Notes: a model not told the origin generated them from the sequence alone. Shown: positions 6,913-16,821, counted from the first letter of the stretch. The stretch: DNA of 64,000 nt from Flavobacterium sp. NRK1 (GCF_024054175.1 NZ_JAMXLA010000001.1:1420528-1484527), one strand, 5' to 3'. A program made the numbers and translations.

Positions 6913-7992
6913 ATGACATCTCCACTGTTTTCATTATTACAGATAAAAAGTATCATTTTAAAAAACAGGATAGTAATATCGCCCATGTGTCAGTATTCTG
7001 CGGAAGATGGTTTTGCAAACGACTGGCATCTGGTTCACCTCGGTTCGCGCGCGGTAGGCGGAGCCGGACTAATCATTCAGGAAGCTACTGCGGTTTCGCC
7101 CGAGGGCAGAATTTCGCCTGAAGACCTTGGTATATGGAATGATGAGCAAATAGAAAAATACAAACAGATAACAGCATTTATACTATCGCAAAATGCTTTT
7201 CCAGGCATACAGCTTGCACATGCCGGCCGTAAGGCCAGTACCTCATCACCGTGGCAGGGAAACAGAAAACTTACAATTGATGAGGGCGGCTGGCGCACTG
7301 TTGCGCCAAGTGCAGAGCGTTATCATGAAGACGAGGCACAACCCCCACTTGAATTAGACAAAGCAGGAATAAATAAGGTTATTGCCGATTTTAAAGCGGC
7401 TGCCCGACGTGCCCATGAGGCAGGTTACAAAGTGCTCGAAATTCACGCGGCACATGGGTATCTTATCCATCAGTTCCTTTCGCCGTTATGCAATAAACGT
7501 TCAGATGATTATGGAGGTAGTTTTGAAAACAGGATCCGTTTATTATTAGAAGTTATTGATGCTGTAAAAACCGAATGGCCTGCAGACCTGCCTTTATTTG
7601 TACGTATTTCCGGAACCGATTGGGCAGAAGGGGGATGGAATGAAGATGACTCTGTGGAACTTGCCAAAATATTAAAAACCAAAGGGATTGATGTAATAGA
7701 TTGTTCTTCCGGCGGGGCTGTTTCTTATCAGCAGATACCGGTTGCTCCAAACTATCAGGTACCTATTGCCGAACGCGTAAAGCGTGAAGCACATATATGT
7801 ACCGGGGCTGTTGGACTTATAACCGAAGCAAAACAGGCTGAAGACATTGTGAATGAAGGCAAAGCAGATCTTGTTTTCTTTGCCCGCGAGGCTTTGCGTG
7901 AGCCTTATATAGGTCTTACATTTGCTCATAACCTTCATGACGGCCATACAATTTGGCCTAAACAATATGAAAGGGCAAAACTTGAAGATTAA
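6913..7992 (+). CDS. Old yellow enzyme family NAD(P)H:flavin oxidoreductase (YqjM/NamA-like)
   Basis: This 359-residue FMN-dependent TIM-barrel ene-reductase belongs to the old yellow enzyme family, YqjM/NamA branch. That branch reduces activated C=C bonds of enals, enones and similar electrophiles with NADPH. Branch hallmarks are visible: SPMCQYS with the flavin-modulating Cys near residue 26, QLAHAGRKAS, an HAAHGYLIHQFLSP segment with substrate-binding histidines, and KRSDDYGGSFENR. The protein is full length. It is first of a same-strand run, with the Gfo/Idh/MocA gene 14 bp downstream, so co-transcription is likely. Confidence 0.92.
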   Translation: MTSPLFSLLQIKSIILKNRIVISPMCQYSAEDGFANDWHLVHLGSRAVGGAGLIIQEATAVSPEGRISPEDLGIWNDEQIEKYKQITAFILSQNAFPGIQLAHAGRKASTSSPWQGNRKLTIDEGGWRTVAPSAERYHEDEAQPPLELDKAGINKVIADFKAAARRAHEAGYKVLEIHAAHGYLIHQFLSPLCNKRSDDYGGSFENRIRLLLEVIDAVKTEWPADLPLFVRISGTDWAEGGWNEDDSVELAKILKTKGIDVIDCSSGGAVSYQQIPVAPNYQVPIAERVKREAHICTGAVGLITEAKQAEDIVNEGKADLVFFAREALREPYIGLTFAHNLHDGHTIWPKQYERAKLED

Positions 7993-8006
7993 TAGTAAAG
8001 CAGGAA

Positions 8007-9047
8007 ATGAGAAAAATTAAAACAGCACTGCTGTCATACGGAATGTCGGGGCGTGTATTTCATGCCCCTTTTTTAGAATTACATGAGGGGTTTGAACTAA
8101 CAGGCTCATGGGAAAGAAGTAAAAAATTAATACAGCAGGATTATCCTGATGTAAAAAGTTACAGTTCTATTGAAGAGCTGCTGGCAGATGATATTGAGCT
8201 TATAGTAGTTAATACGCCTGTAGAAACACATTATGAATATGCAAAAAAGGTATTGCTTTCCGGAAAGCATGCTCTGGTAGAAAAGGCATTTACCACAACA
8301 GCAGCCGAAGCAGAAGAACTTCTTGCTATAGCAAAAGAGAAAGAACTGAAGCTTACGGTATATCAAAACCGCCGTTGGGACAGTGATTTTAAAACAGTAA
8401 AGCAGGTGGTTGAGCAAAATCTTCTGGGTGATATTATAGAAGCCGAATTTCATTTTGACAGGTACAACCCTTCTCTTAGCCCTAAAATACATAAGGAAAC
8501 AGTAAATGCAGGTGCAGGTGTACTAAAAGACTTGGGCTCACACATTATAGACCAGGCATTATATCTTTTTGGATATCCGGAGGCAGTGCATGGCGATATA
8601 AGGGTAACCCGCGAAAATTCGTTGGTAGATGACTGGTTTGACATTTCATTGTATTATACGGATAAAAGAGTGAGGCTAAAAGCAGGCTTCTTTGTTCGCG
8701 AAGCCATTCCTGCTTATGTAGTGCACGGAAAAAAAGGTTCATTTTTAAAAGAACGTGGCGATATTCAGGAAGATGTACTTAAAGCAGGTGCGAAGCCAAA
8801 CCGTAATAATTGGGGTACTGAACCTGAAAGTAAACAGGGACTGCTTCATACCGAAACAGATGGTAAAGAAGTACGTAAAACCATACCTACGCTACAGGGC
8901 AGTTATTATGATTTGTTTGATGGTGTTTATGAGTCAATCGTTCACAATAGGCCGGAGCCGGTAACTGCCGGAGATGGTATTCGCACGATGAAAATTATAG
9001 ATGCTGCTATTGCAAGCAGCCAGCAAAAAAAAGTTATAACATTATAA
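8007..9047 (+). CDS. Gfo/Idh/MocA family oxidoreductase
   Basis: This 346-residue NAD(P)-dependent dehydrogenase has an N-terminal Rossmann fold (LLSYGMSGRVFHAPFLEL, residues about 8-25) and a C-terminal alpha/beta substrate domain. It belongs to the Gfo/Idh/MocA family, which acts on sugars, inositols and related polyols. The usual EKP motif reads VEKAFT, keeping the catalytic lysine. A GGVLKDLGSH-like region appears as GAGVLKDLGSHIIDQ and supplies the conserved Asp and His. Spacing is 14 bp from the gene before and 11 bp to the aldo/keto reductase after, so all three are probably one transcript. The substrate is unknown. Confidence 0.92.
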   Translation: MRKIKTALLSYGMSGRVFHAPFLELHEGFELTGSWERSKKLIQQDYPDVKSYSSIEELLADDIELIVVNTPVETHYEYAKKVLLSGKHALVEKAFTTTAAEAEELLAIAKEKELKLTVYQNRRWDSDFKTVKQVVEQNLLGDIIEAEFHFDRYNPSLSPKIHKETVNAGAGVLKDLGSHIIDQALYLFGYPEAVHGDIRVTRENSLVDDWFDISLYYTDKRVRLKAGFFVREAIPAYVVHGKKGSFLKERGDIQEDVLKAGAKPNRNNWGTEPESKQGLLHTETDGKEVRKTIPTLQGSYYDLFDGVYESIVHNRPEPVTAGDGIRTMKIIDAAIASSQQKKVITL

Positions 9048-9058
9048 ATAGAAAAGGT

Positions 9059-10009
9059 ATGGAGAAAAGAAAACTTGGCAATACAAATTTGCATGTTTAC
9101 CCGGTTACTTTGGGAGGTAATGTTTTTGGATGGACAATAGATGAAAAGCAATCTTTTGAAATACTGGATGCCTTTACAGGTGCGGAATTTAATTTTATAG
9201 ATACTGCCGATGTATATTCACGATGGGCACCGGGAAATGAGGGTGGAGAAAGTGAGAAGATTATAGGCAGCTGGATGAAAAAAAGAGGGAATCGTGAAAA
9301 CCTTATTATTGCGACAAAGGTAGGCAGCGACATGGGTAATGGCAATAAAGGCCTTGCTAAAAAATATATACTAAAAGCGGCAGAGGATTCGTTGCGAAGG
9401 CTGCAAACAGATTATATAGACTTATATCAAACCCATTTTGATGATGCAGAAACGCCTATAGAAGAAACGCTTGAAGCCTATGCCCAATTGATAAAAGAGG
9501 GTAAGGTGCGCCACATTGGGGCATCGAACCTTACGGCAGAAAGACTAAAAGATTCTTTGGAAATAGCATTAAAAAACGGACTTCCTGTTTATGAAACTTT
9601 TCAGCCCCATTACAACCTGTATGAGCGGGAGATTTTTGAAGACGGACTGGAACCGGTATGCCTGGGCAATAATCTGGGAGTGCTTAATTATTATTCGCTG
9701 GCAAGCGGATTTCTTACCGGTAAATACCGTTCTGAGGCCGACCTGAATAAAAGCAAGCGTGGCGGGGGCGTAGCTAAATATCTTGATCCGCGTGGTTTTA
9801 AAATTCTTGATGCACTGGATAAAGTAGCTTCAGAATTAAATAGTATTCCTGCAACGGTAGCACTGGCATGGCTTATTCACAGGCCATCGGTAACGGCGCC
9901 AATTGTAAGCGCTACAAGCCTGAAACAACTGGACAGCATTATAAAAGCACCGGATCTGGCAATTACGGCAGATCAATTACACTTTCTTACTTCAGAAAGC
10001 GCATGGTAA
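9059..10009 (+). CDS. Aldo/keto reductase
   Basis: This 316-residue TIM-barrel NADPH-dependent aldo/keto reductase shows the tetrad: Asp and Tyr in DTADVYSRW, Lys in IIATKVG, His in DLYQTHFDD. The KVRHIGASNLTAERL segment is typical of the YajO/Tas-type branch that acts on diverse carbonyls. It starts 11 bp after the Gfo/Idh/MocA gene and is likely part of the same operon. The protein is complete; the true substrate is not predictable. Confidence 0.93.
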   Translation: MEKRKLGNTNLHVYPVTLGGNVFGWTIDEKQSFEILDAFTGAEFNFIDTADVYSRWAPGNEGGESEKIIGSWMKKRGNRENLIIATKVGSDMGNGNKGLAKKYILKAAEDSLRRLQTDYIDLYQTHFDDAETPIEETLEAYAQLIKEGKVRHIGASNLTAERLKDSLEIALKNGLPVYETFQPHYNLYEREIFEDGLEPVCLGNNLGVLNYYSLASGFLTGKYRSEADLNKSKRGGGVAKYLDPRGFKILDALDKVASELNSIPATVALAWLIHRPSVTAPIVSATSLKQLDSIIKAPDLAITADQLHFLTSESAW

Positions 10010-10093
10010 TTGTTATTTGTTCAGGTTAATCAAACATTAAATTCATCCTGATTCCCTTTTCTTGTAAGGCGGCAGGTTAAGCTAAGATCACAA

Positions 10094-11074
10094 ATGAAAA
10101 TATTTGCAACACGACAACTTCCTGACCAAACCCTCAAAACTATAGAAGATGCGGGAATAACTGTATCGCAATGGACTAAAAAACGTGAATTGACAGATCA
10201 GGAACTTATAGAAGAAATTAAAGATTGTGAAGGGCTTTTTGTAATGGGCGGTACTAAAATAACTGCCGAAGTTATAGAAGCTTCAAAAAAGCTTAAAGTA
10301 ATTTCATTAATGTCGGTAGGTTATGACCATGTAGATGTTAAGGCTGCAACCCAAAACACTATAGCTGTGGGGCATACGCCTGATGTGCTTAGTCAGGCTA
10401 CTGCCGACGTTGCTTTTTTACTAATGCTTGCCACATCACGCAAAGCTTTTTTTCATCATAAGCGTATACTTAATGGTGAATGGGATTTTTTTGAACCTAT
10501 GGCTAATGTGGGTATAGATATTCACGGCAAAACACTTGGTGTTTTTGGATTGGGCAATATAGGATTTGAAATGGCAAAACTTTGTAAAAATGCATACGGA
10601 ATGAACATTATTTACCATAATCGAAGCAATAATGAAAAAGCCGAAAAGGAACTTGGTGCCAAAAAAGTTTCTTTGGATGAACTTTTAAAGCAAAGTGATA
10701 TACTGTCGGTACATGCCAATCTTACACCCGAAACAAAAAATGTATTTAATGCTTCGGCTTTTGCTAAAATGAAACGTAATGCCATTTTTGTAAATGCAGG
10801 GCGTGGCGGAATACATAACGAACCTGACCTGCTTGCTGCTCTAAATAACGGTGTAATTTGGGGCGCAGGGCTGGATGTTACCAATCCGGAGCCTATGGAT
10901 GCAGCTAACCCGCTTGTAAGCATGCCGAATGTTTCGGTATTGCCTCACATTGGATCTGCTGTTAAGGAAACCAGGGAGGCAATGCTGCAACTGGCTGCCG
11001 AAAATTTACTGGCAGGCCTAAATGGTAAAGAACTGCCTAAATGTGTAAATCCTGAAATTTATAATGAGTCATGA
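10094..11074 (+). CDS. D-2-hydroxyacid dehydrogenase (glyoxylate/hydroxypyruvate reductase type)
   Basis: This 326-residue NAD(P)-dependent D-isomer-specific 2-hydroxyacid dehydrogenase most resembles glyoxylate/hydroxypyruvate reductases. The nucleotide-binding motif GVFGLGNIGFEMAK lies mid-protein. The catalytic Arg is in NAGRGGIHNEPDL, Glu in DVTNPEPM, and His in LPHIGSAVKETREA. The stop codon overlaps the next gene's start (ATGA), so the cupin that follows is translationally coupled. The hydroxyacid is inferred only at family level. Confidence 0.9.
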   Translation: MKIFATRQLPDQTLKTIEDAGITVSQWTKKRELTDQELIEEIKDCEGLFVMGGTKITAEVIEASKKLKVISLMSVGYDHVDVKAATQNTIAVGHTPDVLSQATADVAFLLMLATSRKAFFHHKRILNGEWDFFEPMANVGIDIHGKTLGVFGLGNIGFEMAKLCKNAYGMNIIYHNRSNNEKAEKELGAKKVSLDELLKQSDILSVHANLTPETKNVFNASAFAKMKRNAIFVNAGRGGIHNEPDLLAALNNGVIWGAGLDVTNPEPMDAANPLVSMPNVSVLPHIGSAVKETREAMLQLAAENLLAGLNGKELPKCVNPEIYNES

Positions 11075-11568
11075 AGATAGAACAATTTCAATTTGAAGAT
11101 GACGGAAGTATACCTAATAGTGTTTTCCCTTTAATAATTTATAGAAATGCATTTCCTTTTCCCGACTATATGGATAAGGTAATGGAAGACGCATTTGCCA
11201 AAAATAACTGGACGAATGCCTGGCGTAACGGTATATATTCTTATCATCATTATCATAGCATATCACATGAAGTACTGGGCGTATATAAGGGATCGGCAGA
11301 ATTACTGCTTGGAGGCGACAAAGGAAAAATGCTTAAAGTAACCGCAGGCGATGTAATTTTGATTCCGGCAGGAACAGGACATAAAAAAATTTCGTCTACC
11401 GAAGATTTTGCTGTGCTTGGGGCATACCCTGACGGAATGGATTATGATGTTATGAAAGGCGAAAAAAGTGAACGCCCGGATGCTGATGTACGTATTGCGA
11501 AGGTTCCTTTTCCTGACTTTGATCCTGTACTTGGCAGCCAGGGCGGTATAAACGAATTTTGGAAATAG
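11071..11568 (+). CDS. Cupin-domain protein
   Basis: This 165-residue single-domain cupin has the first motif around YHHYHSISHEVLGVYKG with several His ligands, and the second as AGDVILIPAGTGHKKI. Metal binding is therefore probable. Such small cupins serve as isomerases, dioxygenases or sensors; nothing here distinguishes them. The ATG overlaps the stop of the D-2-hydroxyacid dehydrogenase gene by four bases, so the two are coupled and perhaps act on the same hydroxyacid or sugar-acid metabolite (inference). Confidence 0.85.
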   Translation: MKIEQFQFEDDGSIPNSVFPLIIYRNAFPFPDYMDKVMEDAFAKNNWTNAWRNGIYSYHHYHSISHEVLGVYKGSAELLLGGDKGKMLKVTAGDVILIPAGTGHKKISSTEDFAVLGAYPDGMDYDVMKGEKSERPDADVRIAKVPFPDFDPVLGSQGGINEFWK

Positions 11569-11629
11569 CAATACTGCATTTCGAACTGAGAAATATAAAT
11601 GCACTGATTCATTAATTTAGTTTTAAAAT

Positions 11630-12628
11630 ATGAAAAAGTTATTAGTAATAATATTAGCAGTATTTGGCATAAATGCTGTGGCGCAACAAAAACCATTAGT
11701 GCCTACAGGGTTGCAGATGGAAAATATAAAATATCCTTTTCCTGTAAAAGAAATATCCTTAAAAATTCAGGGGCAGGATTTGAAAATGGCATATATGGAT
11801 GTACAGCCTGAAAAATCAAACGGCAAAACGGTATTGCTGCTGCATGGCAAGAACTTTTCCGGTATGTACTGGGAACAAACGGCCAATGATCTTTCTAAAG
11901 ACGGATACAGGGTTGTAATGCCTGACCAGATTGGGTTTGGAAAATCATCTAAACCCGGTAATATACAGTTTACATTTCAGCTGCTGGCACAAAATACAAA
12001 AGCGATTTTAGATGAGCTTAAAATAGAAAAAGTATATGTACTGGGGCATTCAATGGGTGGTATGCTGGCTACGCGTTTTGCGTTAATGTATCCTGATACT
12101 GTTGAAAAACTCATTTTGGAAAATCCTATCGGGCTGGAAGACTGGAAAACAGTTGTGCCTTACCAAAGCGTAGATGAATGGTATGCCGGAGAATTGAAGC
12201 AGGATTATCAGAAAATGAAAGATTATCAGCTTAAATTTTACTATGATAATAAATGGAAACCGCAGTATGACAAATGGCTTTTACCTGTAGCGGGATGGAC
12301 AGTGAACAAAAATTATGAAGTAATAGCCAAATGCTCTGCCCTTACGTATGATATGATTTTTACACAGCCGGTGTGCTACGAGTTTAAAAATCTTAAAATG
12401 CCTGTGCTTCTTATTATCGGGCAGCGTGACCGCACAGCATTGGGTAAAGGCAGGGCACCAAAAGAAGTACAGGAAACATTAGGGAATTATCCGGCACTGG
12501 GTCGTGAAACAGCCAGGAAAATACCGAATGCTACATTGGTTGAAATAGATAATACCGGACATTTGCCACATATAGAAGTGTATGATAAATTTATAGCGCC
12601 GCTTAAAGATTTTTTGAAGCAGCAATAG
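11630..12628 (+). CDS. Exported alpha/beta hydrolase
   Basis: This 332-residue alpha/beta hydrolase has an N-terminal signal peptide (MKKLLVIILAVFGINAVAQ), so it acts in the periplasm or outside the cell. The nucleophile elbow GHSMGG, acid in IIGQRDRTALG and catalytic His in NTGHLPHIE are present, and an LLHGKNFSG oxyanion segment precedes them. The large cap region suggests a bulky ester, lactone or amide substrate, not identified. It lies 61 bp after the cupin gene and 13 bp before the MFS gene on the same strand. Confidence 0.9.
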   Translation: MKKLLVIILAVFGINAVAQQKPLVPTGLQMENIKYPFPVKEISLKIQGQDLKMAYMDVQPEKSNGKTVLLLHGKNFSGMYWEQTANDLSKDGYRVVMPDQIGFGKSSKPGNIQFTFQLLAQNTKAILDELKIEKVYVLGHSMGGMLATRFALMYPDTVEKLILENPIGLEDWKTVVPYQSVDEWYAGELKQDYQKMKDYQLKFYYDNKWKPQYDKWLLPVAGWTVNKNYEVIAKCSALTYDMIFTQPVCYEFKNLKMPVLLIIGQRDRTALGKGRAPKEVQETLGNYPALGRETARKIPNATLVEIDNTGHLPHIEVYDKFIAPLKDFLKQQ

Positions 12629-12641
12629 TAATTTTGCACCC

Positions 12642-13865
12642 ATGGAGGGAGAAGTAAAAATAACGGATAAGCCAACAGGGGCTTTAGCCTATAAAAAAGC
12701 CTATAAAGATGTTAAGGCATCTTACCTTAACCGTATACGGTGGGCTGTTACGTTATTTTATTTTGCCATGGGATTAAACTTTGCCACATGGGCAAGCCGT
12801 ATTCCTGATATTAAAACCGCACTTGACCTTACCGAAGGTGATTTGGGAACAATCCTTTTTTGCATACCTGTAGGGCAGCTTTTTATCATGCCTTTTTCGG
12901 GTAAGTTAGCGGTAAAATATGGTAGCCACAGCATGGTTGTATTAGGGCTTAGCCTTTATGTAGCAGCATTAATGTTACTGGGGTTTGCAGATCATCAATG
13001 GCAACTATCTTTAGCGCTATTCTTTTTTGGAGTATGCAGTAATGTTACCAATATATCGGTTAATACACAGGGTATTTATACAGAAGGGCTTTTTCGCAGG
13101 GCAGTAATGTCGTCATTTCATGGCGCGTGGAGTACAGCGGGGTTTACCGGTGCTTTAATAGGTATCGGTATGAAAGCACTTCATTTAAAACCACATATTC
13201 ATTTTATTATAGTAGGGTTGCTAATATGGATTGTTATTTTTTTAAATTACAGGTATCTTGTAAAAGTAAAATCCCGGCCGCAGCAAAAGCAGGAAAAGAA
13301 AAAACTGTTTTCTAAACCCGATACTGTCTTACTTTGGCTGGGTGCTATGTCTTTTTGCTGCATGCTTAGTGAAGGCATAATGTTTGACTGGAGCGGGGTA
13401 TATTTTACTGATGTGGTAAAAACAAAAGGAGCTTTAGCTGTTTTAGGTTATGCTTCTTTTATGGCAATGATGGCAACAGGCCGTTTTCTGGGTGATACTG
13501 TAATAAGAAAACTAGGCAGAAAAACGGTACTTATTATTAGCGGGTGTTTAATATCTGCAGGGTTATATACTGCTGTGTTGCTGCCTTATCTTATTCCGGC
13601 TACAATTGCTTTTATGATGGTAGGGCTTGGCGTAAGTACCATAGTACCCAGTATATACAGTATTGCCGGGCGAAGGCCTAATATTGCCCCCAGTATTGCT
13701 TTACAAACTGTATCAAGCGTTAGCTTTTTAGGATTTATGCTTGGCCCTCCTGTAATAGGCCATGTTGCGCATGTTACCAGTTTAAGAATATCATTTGCTA
13801 TTATAGGGATGTTTGGCTTTCTTATTGCTTTTTTAGTATATCGTGTAAAAGCCATAACAGAATAA
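12642..13865 (+). CDS. MFS transporter
   Basis: This 407-residue major facilitator superfamily permease has about 12 hydrophobic helices after a roughly 30-residue charged N-terminal tail. The first-helix signature NFATWASRIPDIKTAL and the loop FSGKLAVKYGS match the YbjJ/FucP-like branch, whose members carry sugars or export small molecules. The start is 13 bp after the alpha/beta hydrolase stop, so the two are probably co-transcribed. The ATG at 12642 is kept because no better internal Met precedes the first helix. The substrate is unknown; the surrounding oxidoreductases suggest a sugar-like compound (inference). Confidence 0.9.
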   Translation: MEGEVKITDKPTGALAYKKAYKDVKASYLNRIRWAVTLFYFAMGLNFATWASRIPDIKTALDLTEGDLGTILFCIPVGQLFIMPFSGKLAVKYGSHSMVVLGLSLYVAALMLLGFADHQWQLSLALFFFGVCSNVTNISVNTQGIYTEGLFRRAVMSSFHGAWSTAGFTGALIGIGMKALHLKPHIHFIIVGLLIWIVIFLNYRYLVKVKSRPQQKQEKKKLFSKPDTVLLWLGAMSFCCMLSEGIMFDWSGVYFTDVVKTKGALAVLGYASFMAMMATGRFLGDTVIRKLGRKTVLIISGCLISAGLYTAVLLPYLIPATIAFMMVGLGVSTIVPSIYSIAGRRPNIAPSIALQTVSSVSFLGFMLGPPVIGHVAHVTSLRISFAIIGMFGFLIAFLVYRVKAITE

Positions 13866-13949
13866 AATCCTAAAGTTCTCTTAACAGTACTGTTTTTCCT
13901 AATTCTTTCCCATTTGCGCCAATAGTTTTGGCTTCAAATGAAATGAATT

Positions 13950-14768
13950 ATGAAGAATGCTGTTACAACCCTCTTATTACTAATGTTTGTCTTTTCAGGA
14001 AATGCCCAACAACTAAAAGACTCTGTTGTGCCGCCTGCAAAACCACTAAAACTTAGCCACGCAGAACCGCTCTATGTTGATTTGATACGGGACCTTGGAG
14101 CCCGAAAAGGTGAAAAAGAAATAAATATTGGTTTTGGCGTTAATAATGATAAACAATATGTTTCTTACACCGGATTTGCCGAATATGAGCTTGCTGTTGC
14201 CAATAGGCTGGGGCTTGAGGTAGAGGTGCCTTTTGAAATGTATCAGCACAACCATCAGAAAGGAGTACTATTGCCGGATAACAGAATTGAAGGTGTTAAA
14301 CTGGCAGCACAATATACTTTTTTGGTTTCTGATAAATACCAGACTTCTATGGCAGTAGGATATATTCAGGAATTTGAATTATCTTCTTTTTCAGATATTG
14401 ACCATAACGGTAAATTGTTTGAAGGTACTTCATACAATCCTATATTTATTGCGGCAAAACGCTGGAGTTCCAATATTCACACCCTTATATATGCCGGACC
14501 TGTTGCAGAACAATTTTTTGATACCAATACATGGCGAACTTCTGCCCAGGTAAATGCCAATTTACATTATGTTTTTCATGGAGGCTATTTTGTGGGGGTA
14601 GAAACCAACATGGAGTTTTCTGATGAAAAACCATCGTTTGTGTTTCATCCGCAATTTAAAGTACCGTTCTCTAAAAAAGTAAGCCTTGGGGTAGTGGCAG
14701 GCATCCCTGCTTCAGATCATGCACATCAGGGATTAAGCGGTATGGTGCGGCTTATATGGGTGCCTTAA
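13950..14768 (+). CDS. Exported envelope protein, probable outer-membrane beta-barrel
   Basis: This 272-residue protein has a signal peptide (MKNAVTTLLLLMFVFSGNAQ) and the segment HAEPLYVDLIRDLGARKGEK, followed by alternating hydrophobic strands (EYELAVANRLGLEVEVPFEM and similar). These would suit a beta-barrel in the outer membrane. The HAEPLY...DLGARKGE block appears to be a family hallmark, but I cannot attach a function. It follows the MFS gene by 84 bp and converges on the M1 peptidase gene, overlapping it by four bases at the stop codons. Confidence 0.7.
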   Translation: MKNAVTTLLLLMFVFSGNAQQLKDSVVPPAKPLKLSHAEPLYVDLIRDLGARKGEKEINIGFGVNNDKQYVSYTGFAEYELAVANRLGLEVEVPFEMYQHNHQKGVLLPDNRIEGVKLAAQYTFLVSDKYQTSMAVGYIQEFELSSFSDIDHNGKLFEGTSYNPIFIAAKRWSSNIHTLIYAGPVAEQFFDTNTWRTSAQVNANLHYVFHGGYFVGVETNMEFSDEKPSFVFHPQFKVPFSKKVSLGVVAGIPASDHAHQGLSGMVRLIWVP

Positions 14769-16678
14769 TTTTTAACGAACTTAAGCTCAGTAGTGCCTTT
14801 AGTAGTTTCTAAAACAATAAAATAAACTCCCGTTGCCAAATTCGAAATATCCCATGTTGATTTTTCATGCGTTTCATTAACCTTTTGTCCTATTGCATTA
14901 AAAAATAAGGCTTGCTTTACGGCAACTCCGGAAGGAATAACAGCTGATATTGCTGTTGATGCAGGATTAGGAGACAGGTAAGGCTTAAAATAATCTGAAA
15001 ATACAGAGGTGGTAGTATTAGCCGAAATAATATTTCTTTCGGGATCAAAAGCCAGGTCAGTAACTTCAAAAGGAACATCTATAACATATTCCTGTTCATT
15101 GCTGCTGTTTTCTAAAATTTCCAATTGTGTTTGTCCATCTTCTCCAATAAGCAGTAGTGGTACGGGCATTTCAAAATAAGAAACTGAAGGGTCAGACTGC
15201 ATCTGGAAAATAGTTATTTTAACCTTATTATTCTCAATATTTTCGGCAGTTATATTGTATTGAGGATAACCATCATTATAAATCCAGTCATTAAAAAATT
15301 CTGTGAGATCAAATCCTGAAGCTGCTTCAAGATGTTGTTTAAGCTGCGGGGTTTTGGCAAAGCTATAGGCAAGTTGGGGGTCAGCAAGATAGTTTTTTAG
15401 TGCTGTAAAAAATACTTCGTCTCCTAATTTAAAACGGAGCATATTTAAAACCATAGCCCCCTTATTATAAGTAAGCCTGCTACTAAACACACGGCTCGAA
15501 TTTATGGTATCTGTATCTGTAAGATATACGTGGCCATTTAATTCAGAAGTAATATTTGCTGTTGTAGATGCTTTCCAGTTTCTAAAAGCATCGTTACCGT
15601 CAAATTCTTCAATTACCATTCCGGCTACATACGTAGCAAATCCTTCATTAAGCCATATGTCTTTCCATGAGCCACATGTTATTTTGTCGCCAAACCAATG
15701 ATGTGCCAGTTCGTGGGCTATGAGATTACGGCCAAAGCTTCCCACAAACGTTACGGTAGTATGTTCCATACCGCCACCGAAACCACATTGCGCATGGCCA
15801 TATTTTTCCTGATCAAAAGGATAGGTTTCAAAACGCTGTTCATAAAAATCCATTATTTGAGGAGTTACTGCTAAATTCTGTTCGTTTTGTGCCTGGCTTT
15901 CAGGGTACAGGTAATTTACAATAGGAAATTCATTTGGTGCCGTACCTGCCTGCTGCGTAAAAATGTTATAATTGCTTATGGCTATAGCAACCAGATACGC
16001 AGGAATTGGATAATTGTGTTTAAAATGAGTGGTTTTAGTACTATCTCCATTATCTGTTTGCGATTGTTCAAGTCCGTTAGAAACACTTACGTATTGAGAA
16101 GGAGCTGTTATGTAAACATCTAAGCTGTCTATTTTGTCTGTTAGATCCTGTTTGCAAGGCCACCAGTCTTTTGCTCCGTAAGGTTCAGATAATGTCCATA
16201 ATATGGGGTCATCTCCATGATGCGATACTACAAAAGCTTCTTCAGTGGAAGGAGGAACTCCCGAATAGGCTACAGTAATTATTGCCTGCGTACCAGCAAT
16301 TTGTAACGCGGGTAGTGTTATAGTAAGCTCATCGTCTGTGTTTTGTGTAAAAGCCAGTTCGTTACCGTTTTGCTGTACACTACTAACCGTAAGCTGCTGT
16401 GAAAGATCGAATACTATTTCACTCATATTTTCTTTTGCAACATAAGTAGTGATTATGCTGCCGCTTATAAAAAGCACATTAGGGTCGGCGGTCAGGTCGA
16501 GGCGCTGGTGGAGTATATTATAATTGCCTGTATGGGCATTTGCTGTGAAGGTAGTTAATGCATGTGCCGATTTCCTTTCGGCCTCCGCAATTTGCTCAAT
16601 ATCGTTTACAGCTTGTTGTGCAAAAGCAGGTGCAATGTATAACAAGCTGTATAATATGAGGGTAAAAAGTCTCTTCAT
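14765..16678 (-). CDS. Secreted M1-family aminopeptidase with T9SS type A sorting domain
   Basis: This 637-residue zinc metallopeptidase of family M1 is secreted. It begins with a signal peptide (ending APAFAQ). The exopeptidase motif reads CGFGGGMEHTTVTF, and the zinc site is HELAHHWFGD with the third ligand in LNEGFATY. The final ~75 residues (from LSPNPAST) form a type IX secretion type A sorting domain with GQKVNETHE and the end TTELKFVKN, so the enzyme is exported through the T9SS and probably anchored to or released from the cell surface. It likely degrades external peptides. It stands alone and overlaps the convergent neighbour by four bases. Confidence 0.94.
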   Translation of the reverse strand: MKRLFTLILYSLLYIAPAFAQQAVNDIEQIAEAERKSAHALTTFTANAHTGNYNILHQRLDLTADPNVLFISGSIITTYVAKENMSEIVFDLSQQLTVSSVQQNGNELAFTQNTDDELTITLPALQIAGTQAIITVAYSGVPPSTEEAFVVSHHGDDPILWTLSEPYGAKDWWPCKQDLTDKIDSLDVYITAPSQYVSVSNGLEQSQTDNGDSTKTTHFKHNYPIPAYLVAIAISNYNIFTQQAGTAPNEFPIVNYLYPESQAQNEQNLAVTPQIMDFYEQRFETYPFDQEKYGHAQCGFGGGMEHTTVTFVGSFGRNLIAHELAHHWFGDKITCGSWKDIWLNEGFATYVAGMVIEEFDGNDAFRNWKASTTANITSELNGHVYLTDTDTINSSRVFSSRLTYNKGAMVLNMLRFKLGDEVFFTALKNYLADPQLAYSFAKTPQLKQHLEAASGFDLTEFFNDWIYNDGYPQYNITAENIENNKVKITIFQMQSDPSVSYFEMPVPLLLIGEDGQTQLEILENSSNEQEYVIDVPFEVTDLAFDPERNIISANTTTSVFSDYFKPYLSPNPASTAISAVIPSGVAVKQALFFNAIGQKVNETHEKSTWDISNLATGVYFIVLETTKGTTELKFVKN

Positions 16679-16789
16679 AGCAAAAGTTTTATCAAATGTA
16701 ATGAGAAAAGTGTTTTGTTACAGTTATAAAAAAGTTTATATGGGTAGTTTTAAACCGTTAGGGCAAAGGGATTAATTAAAACATTTCCT

Positions 16790-16797
16790 TAAATTTG
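16790..16797 (+). promoter_or_regulatory. -7 box upstream of serS
   Basis: TAAATTTG matches TAnnTTTG 24 bp before the serS ATG. No clear TTG lies 17-23 bp upstream. Confidence 0.45.
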
Positions 16798-16821
16798 CTC
16801 ACTTTATAAAAAACCATAACC

